From Takakia lepidozioides (taxonomy: Eukaryota > Streptophyta > Takakiopsida > Takakiales > Takakiaceae), in assembly GCA_030704615.1 (NCBI GenBank), contig CM060731.1, positions 2,108,001-2,172,000 on the forward strand: a DNA stretch of 64,000 bases, given 5' to 3'. This document shows, in pieces, positions 61,118 to 64,000 of the stretch; the stretch's first letter is position 1, and the number at the start of each line of letters is the position of its first letter. Under the pieces are notes generated by a model. The model was not told the origin of the DNA, did no database searches, and was given only the letters and a program-made list of their open reading frames with translations. The translations under genes were made by a program, and so were the position numbers.

Positions 61118-64000
61118 CTAGTTCCGTTTGGCACGACGACGATGGTATGATCTCACGCCTAGTACAAAATCTTTGTCCCTACTCACTTCACCCCCGTTCC
61201 CATGATCAGTGCTAGAATCATGATCTTCATCTGTTCTTTCGTTTCCAGAGGCAACTAGCCATTGGACCTGTAGTCGTCCTCGGAGTACGTTCAGTTGTTT
61301 CTCTGATCGATTTCCACTCCTATCATGAATACCATCTAGGGTATCAGGCCTGTTCACAGGTTGGTCACCAACAAAAGGTTGCACAATTCTCTGCCGTTTT
61401 TGGGCTTGTCCCGGATTTCGTGGTGGCCTTGGAGCAGGTCTCGTATGAGGAAGGCTACTTGCCCGTACATCAGAGGGGCCGACATGAGAGGAAGGGGCAT
61501 GAGATGGACCAGCGAGGGTCGAGGGAGCACAGTTCACATGCGAACGCCGTCGGGCCAGATGAAACGACAATGGCTGGTCGTCGTCATTCGATGGTTCGAC
61601 TTGCAGAAGTCCCGGAGCAGAAGAAGCATCTCCCAGGATCGGAGTAGCGATGGAAGGAATTACATGAGGGGGAGAGAGACTAGATGGACCAGCATGGGAT
61701 GGACCGGCTTGAGAAAGAGAAACATGAGATGGAGCGGCGTGAGATGAAGCACGGTTCACAGGGGCACGATGTCGGTGAAGGAATGACAACGGCCGGTTGT
61801 CATCATCCGACAATTCAACCTGCACATCTCCCGCAGTCCGTGGAACTCGTGGTAGGGGAGAGTTGACCTCAACTTCATTGTTGAGAGTGTGCTCCATTGG
61901 GGGAAGGGGGTCCGCAATTGGGATGACACCATGTCGCAGTTCATCAACAACAAGGTCATCGAAGGATGGATGCATTGCAGCATCATTGTCATTAAATTCA
62001 TATGGGTCATGTGGAGGATTGCCCACATCATCGGACCCATCCCAACCGTCGGAGTCGGAGTCCCTCGCGGCGTCGGTGTCATCATTGTTGCTAGATTGGA
62101 CCTCTGAGGCAGATTCTTCAGACAACAAATTCTTCTCGTACCATGCAGATGCGTCACTTGTTGTCCTCTCTCGCAGTAGCTTACAATTCGTGTAGACATA
62201 AACCAATTTGTCAGCCCTAGCAGGATTCAACCTGTTGCGAATCTTGTTGTGAACAAACGAGTAACTGCTCCAGTTCCGCTCACAGGACGAGGCAGAGCAC
62301 ACTTGAGCAAGAATACGCTTTGCAATGGGAGCTAACGTTCTTGCTCCAGCTCCAATCAGATCCCACCATTCATGTGGCAACATGTTCATTGCTTTTGGAT
62401 CCGACATGTCATGGGAAGGATTCTGGCGATCCGAGAAGCACTGGTACTCGGACAAAGCTCGCTCTGCCATGTTCAAGGGCGCAAGTTGCATGATAACCCG
62501 TACAAGCCCGGCTTTGGCATCCACATCGTCTCTCAAATCCGTATTGTCCAACAAGAATGGATTCAGCAAGGCCCCCGCATAATGCCAGTCCGTGCGAACC
62601 ATCCGTTTGCGGTCGTAAAATGCATCCTCGGTCCTTGCCGCCAAATCATCGTCCATAGAAAATGGAGGACGCCCTCAAGGATTGCACGTGCTTCTCAAGG
62701 TTTTCGAATATCAACCATGTTTTACCCATTATTGGTTGTTTTCCATCAAACTCCCGCAAAGCAATCAACACCGGCTCCACCATATACACAAAATTTGCAC
62801 ATTTCGCCCAGAAATCGTCGGAGCGAATGATTGCGCGGACCCTCCGACTTTTGCTCAAAAACTTGGACTTAGGAGAGTCGCGTAAGGTGCCCACATACGT
62901 ATCCCATTGAGGGTCAATGATCACCTGCTCCAGAGCCGCCCTCACAGTCACCAGTCGATCCACCATCAAAAAGTTTGTGGCAAAGCGGGTTTCACCCGGG
63001 TTCCTAAGGCTGTATTTGGGTTCATGCTTTCTAAACAATGCCAGAGGGATGTAATGTGTACGAATGAACAACCGACTTTGCCCTTTTTACTAGTTGTTTC
63101 ATCCATGATTCTTTTCCCCAATCCTCCAAAAAGAGATCAAAGATATGAGCAGCACACCCTTGGTAATATAGATGGGGATATCGTACCATCAAAATATCGG
63201 CCATATTAACCATGTTAGATGCATTGTCCGTGCACACTTGGACAATTTTATCAGCTCCAATTTTATCGATGAAACTCGTCAACAACCCTGCTTGACGTGC
63301 ATCTTTTCTCTCCCCGCTTGTGTCAACGGATCCCAAAAATTGTTCCCCCGCAGGACAGACCAGCATGACATTGAACAGTGGTCGATTAGTAACAGAACTC
63401 CAACCGTCCGTACATATAGTGCTTCCATATTTCCGGAGAGAATCACCTGTCTTTTCATTCACCTTTTGGGTGAGATCAGTCATAGCCTCTTCTAGCAATC
63501 TTGTGCGGAGATCGCGATAACTCGGAGGTGTGTATGTGGACTTGGAATCGGACATGGCTTTGACAGCAGCCACAAATGCAGGAAGCCTCGAGACATTGAA
63601 CGGAATATTGGCCTCGTAGAAAAATTGGGCCCACTTCTTATCCAAAGTCCTCATGTGCGACAAATTTAAGCCTTCTTGCATTGATTGTTGCCTCAATGGT
63701 CTGGTCCGTACAAGTGCTGGCGTACAATCGGGTGTTGCTCCTGACCCACCGGCTTCTCCACGAATAGCAGACACCTCGCAAGAATCCCCCGGGTACAACT
63801 CTGAGGGACATTTTGATTCGAACATGGAGTGTTTGGCTCAGAAGCCGCGGCCACATCAAGAGACGGTGGGATATTGCCTCCACATTGGGCAAAGTGGGCT
63901 TTCACTTGCATGGAGGCTTTTGGGCACAAACTAACCCCTGCATTCTTCCCATCTCTATAGCCGAGGTGATATAACATGCGATCTTTGCGACCCGCCAGCT
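61118..64000 (-). pseudogene. hAT transposase (BED-like, DUF659, dimerisation domain), N-terminus off window
   Basis: Read from the right edge: the end of the BED-like finger (RKDRMLYHLGYRDGKNAG, AHFAQCGGN), then a frameshift near 63790. DUF659 follows (CTDGWSSVTNRPLFNVMLV, DTSGERKDARQ, QVCTDNASNM, YQGCAAHIFDLFLEDWG). A frameshift near 63045 leads to the central segment (PKYSLRNPGETRFATNFLM, NFVYMVEPVLIALREFDGK). A frameshift near 62650 leads to the hAT C-terminal dimerisation domain (EWWDLIGAGARTLAPIAKRI, CSASSCERNWSSYSFVHNKI, LVYVYTNCKLLRE). It ends in a 300-residue Asp/Ser-rich, Pro-rich tail ending RRRAKRN. The tail has acidic patches (DSDSDGWDGSDDVG). It is a sister of the 40.6-42.4 kb gene, which lacks the dimerisation domain. 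Three frameshifts make it inactive. Confidence 0.88.

Noticed and set aside
61361-61747. 128-codon plus-strand ORF
   Set aside because: It is the antisense shadow of the long C-terminal tail of the hAT transposase.
1-64000. Bacterial or phage origin
   Set aside because: Introns, LTR retrotransposons, hAT, CACTA and LINE elements, plant telomere motifs and satellites exclude it.

Overview
This window is a repeat-rich stretch of a eukaryotic nuclear genome, most likely a streptophyte (land plant or charophyte alga). The evidence is TTTAGGG-type telomere-like motifs, canonical GT-AG introns, and plant-type transposon families: a chromodomain Ty3/gypsy element, a hAT transposase with a BED-like finger and DUF659, an En/Spm (CACTA) transposase tail with DUF4216, and an RNase H-bearing LINE. 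A non-angiosperm such as Chara is possible, but the sequence alone does not prove the species. I see no clear intact host housekeeping gene, no rRNA and no credible functional tRNA. Nearly all protein-coding signal is transposon-derived and decayed. Open frames that begin at GTG or TTG are simply where a decayed frame happens to be open.

Layout: 1-7212 is the 3' half of a plus-strand Ty3-type LTR retrotransposon (RNase H, integrase, about 4.2 kb of extra downstream ORFs, polypurine tract, 3' LTR). 7381-10503 is a minus-strand chromovirus truncated at both ends. 10.5-14.7 kb holds a decayed spliced plus-strand gene converging on a nearly intact minus-strand zinc-binding protein gene. 15.5-19.3 kb holds a palindrome array, a CACTA transposase tail, the last codons of a SET-domain gene and a satellite. 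19.4-21.8 kb is AT-rich tandem duplications, another palindrome array and a tRNA-derived SINE. 21.8-25.4 kb is two LINE remnants in opposite orientation around an LTR scrap. 25.7-28.4 kb is a SET-domain pseudogene (minus), a small spliced minus-strand ORF, GC palindromes and possible plus-strand exons. 28.4-39.0 kb is duplicated, unrecognised gene-like material with large foldbacks and GGATGAAAA palindromes. 39.0-64.0 kb is a mirror-like region: hAT(+), palindrome array, kinase-like gene(+), satellite, a 5.8-kb LTR retrotransposon inserted in the satellite, satellite, unknown gene(-), palindrome array, hAT(-).

The most interesting pattern is a recurring module: a TGACG-rich block, then an array of about 50-bp-spaced palindromes built on GCGACC/GGTCGC, then a TATATAAGGG promoter, then a gene. 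The gene is a hAT transposase in one module and a protein-kinase-like pseudogene in another. A SET-domain gene lies beside a related GC-palindrome array and shares its 3' end with a CACTA remnant. This suggests DNA transposons that carry signalling or chromatin genes and have promoter-proximal palindromic repeats, resembling in principle the subterminal TnpA sites of En/Spm. The function of the arrays is inference.

Decay is well marked: CAG/CAA to TAG/TAA and CGA to TGA stops (consistent with deamination of methylated cytosine), single-base frameshifts, a nested solo LTR with a 5-bp target duplication, and a whole LTR element with its own target duplication.
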